Assembly (NCBI GenBank): GCA_022760435.1
Contig: JALEFY010000004.1
Location: forward strand, 1-64,000
Origin: Neomegalonema sp.
GTDB taxonomy: Bacteria; Pseudomonadota; Alphaproteobacteria; Rhodobacterales; Rhodobacteraceae
DNA: 64,000 bases
Direction of reading: 5' to 3'
A model generated the notes under the pieces. The model was not told the DNA's origin. It was given only the letters and a program-made list of their open reading frames with translations, and did not search any database. Numbering within the stretch: the first letter of the stretch is position 1; every line of letters begins with the position of its first letter. Of the stretch, positions 62,663 through 64,000 are shown piece by piece. A program made the translations under genes and the position numbers.

Positions 62663-64000
62663 CTATTCCCCAGTAAACTGAACCAACGGGAAGTTACTGC
62701 TGCCGGAATTGATCACTTGTGCGTTTTGTCGGTGACCGCGCTCACTCGCCAGTTCAGGAATGCGGTCGCGCAGATAGTCAGCGACGAGTGCCGCCGTGAT
62801 CCGCGGCGTGTTGGCGCGCCGTGCCAATCCCTGGCCAAGCGCCTCGACCAGGGTCGTTGCAACTGGCCCCATATCGTCGATCAGATCCAGCGCCTCCTGA
62901 TCCGATTGCGAAGCTGCGAAGACGAAGATCCCTCCCTTGTTCGACATCCGCCCAGCGGCCTCATGATCGGCGTGAAAGGCGCCGGAATGGCAGGTATCCA
63001 GTACCAGAAGCTTATCCGCCGCCTGGATCTCTGCCAACGAATCGACGAGGTCGGCCTCCGATATCCCGGTCTCTTCCAGATCAGCAACGGAAACCGCATC
63101 GACCGGCACATAGTAGAACGTATCAATCTGGGTCCGGTCGTCGCGCTCGCGTATGCCATGACCGGCGATATAGATCACCACCCCATCCTCTGGCTCGACT
63201 GTCGCCGCCACGGCCGCGAAACCAGCGAGCACTTGCTGCCGCGTCGCTTTGCTGCCAGTGAGAGGATAGACTTCGACCTGATCATAATGCTTCTTGTCGA
63301 ACTTTTCTTCCAACAACGCGGCAACGCGCTGCGGATCCGTCTGCGCCCCGGTTAACGGCGCAAAGTCGCCCTTGTAGTCGTTGCCGCCGATTGCGAGGAC
63401 ATGAAGCACGCGCTTGGCTTGGCTCGGGGGGGAGCCGATCACCGAGAGATAGGCCGATTGACCAGATGCCCGGGCTTCATTGTAGATGCGCAGCTGGATC
63501 TGGTTAAGGCCCTTGCCAATGCGCACCGAACGCGTATCCGAGCGCCAAGTCTCGGCTTTTTGCGCGGGTGCCGCCCCTTGCGCCCCGGCGGAAACGGGCT
63601 GGTCACGACGTTTCACGCCGCGCGTTTGGCTGTAATCCACGGCCCGACCGTTCACCTGCACAAATACTTCCGAGGGCTCGCCTAACATGGCGAAGTCGTA
63701 GCGCAAGGTGATCCGGTCCACGCCCTCAGGCAGCGCGAAATCTCGCGTGTTGGTCACCGTCCGATCGCGCCGACGCACGCCGCGGGTGGTCTTCTCGGGA
63801 TCGACGCAAATCTCGTCGCCCTTACGGTCCGGTCGGTAACAAAATCCCGTGACCCGAACCTTGGGCACTTCCATTTGTGCGAGAAGGGCCTTGGCATCGA
63901 GCGCAGGCGCGTCCGCTAAGCGCTCGATTGCATCCGGGTCCAAGCCGAGCCGAGCCTTTATCTGGTCCGAGCCGTACATACGATCAAAAAGCTGAACGAA
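62663..64000 (-). CDS. Caspase-like protein (C), N-terminus beyond window
   Basis: The reading frame is open to the right edge, so the gene start is outside. The visible part has a beta-rich middle (GVDRITLRYDFAMLGEPSEVFVQVNGR) and a C-terminal caspase domain with HVLAIGGNDY, the His in YIAGHGIRERDD and the Cys in LDTCHSG (about 274 and 330 from the Met at 63979). The first visible residues read FVQLFDRMYGSDQIKARLGLDP, the kind of link found between WD40 repeats and caspase domains. No EF-hand loop is seen in this part. Confidence 0.88.
   Translation of the reverse strand, partial: FVQLFDRMYGSDQIKARLGLDPDAIERLADAPALDAKALLAQMEVPKVRVTGFCYRPDRKGDEICVDPEKTTRGVRRRDRTVTNTRDFALPEGVDRITLRYDFAMLGEPSEVFVQVNGRAVDYSQTRGVKRRDQPVSAGAQGAAPAQKAETWRSDTRSVRIGKGLNQIQLRIYNEARASGQSAYLSVIGSPPSQAKRVLHVLAIGGNDYKGDFAPLTGAQTDPQRVAALLEEKFDKKHYDQVEVYPLTGSKATRQQVLAGFAAVAATVEPEDGVVIYIAGHGIRERDDRTQIDTFYYVPVDAVSVADLEETGISEADLVDSLAEIQAADKLLVLDTCHSGAFHADHEAAGRMSNKGGIFVFAASQSDQEALDLIDDMGPVATTLVEALGQGLARRANTPRITAALVADYLRDRIPELASERGHRQNAQVINSGSSNFPLVQFTGE

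Overview
This window is high-G+C DNA from a Gram-negative alphaproteobacterium. The evidence is a TrcR/DUF1013 cell-cycle regulator, an IalB-family periplasmic protein, a CpaB-C-D-E-F/TadB-C pilus operon in the alphaproteobacterial order, an R. etli-type asparaginase, and KdsA for LPS core synthesis. The sequence alone does not let me name a genus.

Left edge (1-1041): the leader-distal end of a type I-C-like CRISPR array. No I-C cas genes lie in the window. A decayed tyrosine-recombinase fragment follows at 1070-1400.

Defence island (1464-25620): a roughly 24.1 kb element bounded by a perfect 49-bp direct repeat. The right copy is the 3' end of an intact tRNA-Arg(TCT) gene, and the left copy sits next to a P4-type integrase. 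The island carries a full type III-D CRISPR-Cas system. It has a Cas6e-like processing nuclease and two short arrays with related leaders and repeats. These flank an adaptation module made of a reverse transcriptase, a Cas2-like protein, Cas1 and Cas2. Downstream on the + strand is a signalling cassette: a CARF protein of the NE0113/Csm6 family, Csx16, and a membrane-anchored SAVED-like protein. A converging operon encodes Cas10 (GGDD intact, no HD domain), a Cas7-Cas5(Csx10)-Cas11-like fusion, a double Cas7, Csx19, and a large TIGR03986-type Cas7. This composition is that of the multi-fusion III-D2/III-Dv complexes. My inference is that the complex cuts RNA through its Cas7 subunits and signals through Cas10-made cyclic oligoadenylate, which the CARF and SAVED proteins sense or clear. 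The right part of the island holds two small HTH proteins, a second truncated recombinase, a GmrSD-type (DUF262/DUF1524) restriction gene, and a truncated QueC-like gene with an unknown partner.

Chromosomal backbone (25.6-64 kb): tRNA-Arg(ACG), a membrane-anchored RNase T2, trcR, and the tad/cpa pilus operon (no pilin or prepilin peptidase in the window). Next come an asparaginase coupled to an ECF sigma factor, an IalB-like protein, rlmN, a Uma2-family protein, prpE, a class V aminotransferase, a DUF4261 protein, a LysE exporter and rnr. After these are a C39-like protein whose expected Cys is Ser, an RTX serralysin-type protease, a phosphohexomutase, kdsA, a heparin-lyase-like protein, crcB and an RluC/D-type pseudouridine synthase. 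The right edge is a cluster of three caspase-like proteins with an OmpA-type protein; two of the caspase-like proteins contain EF-hand loops.
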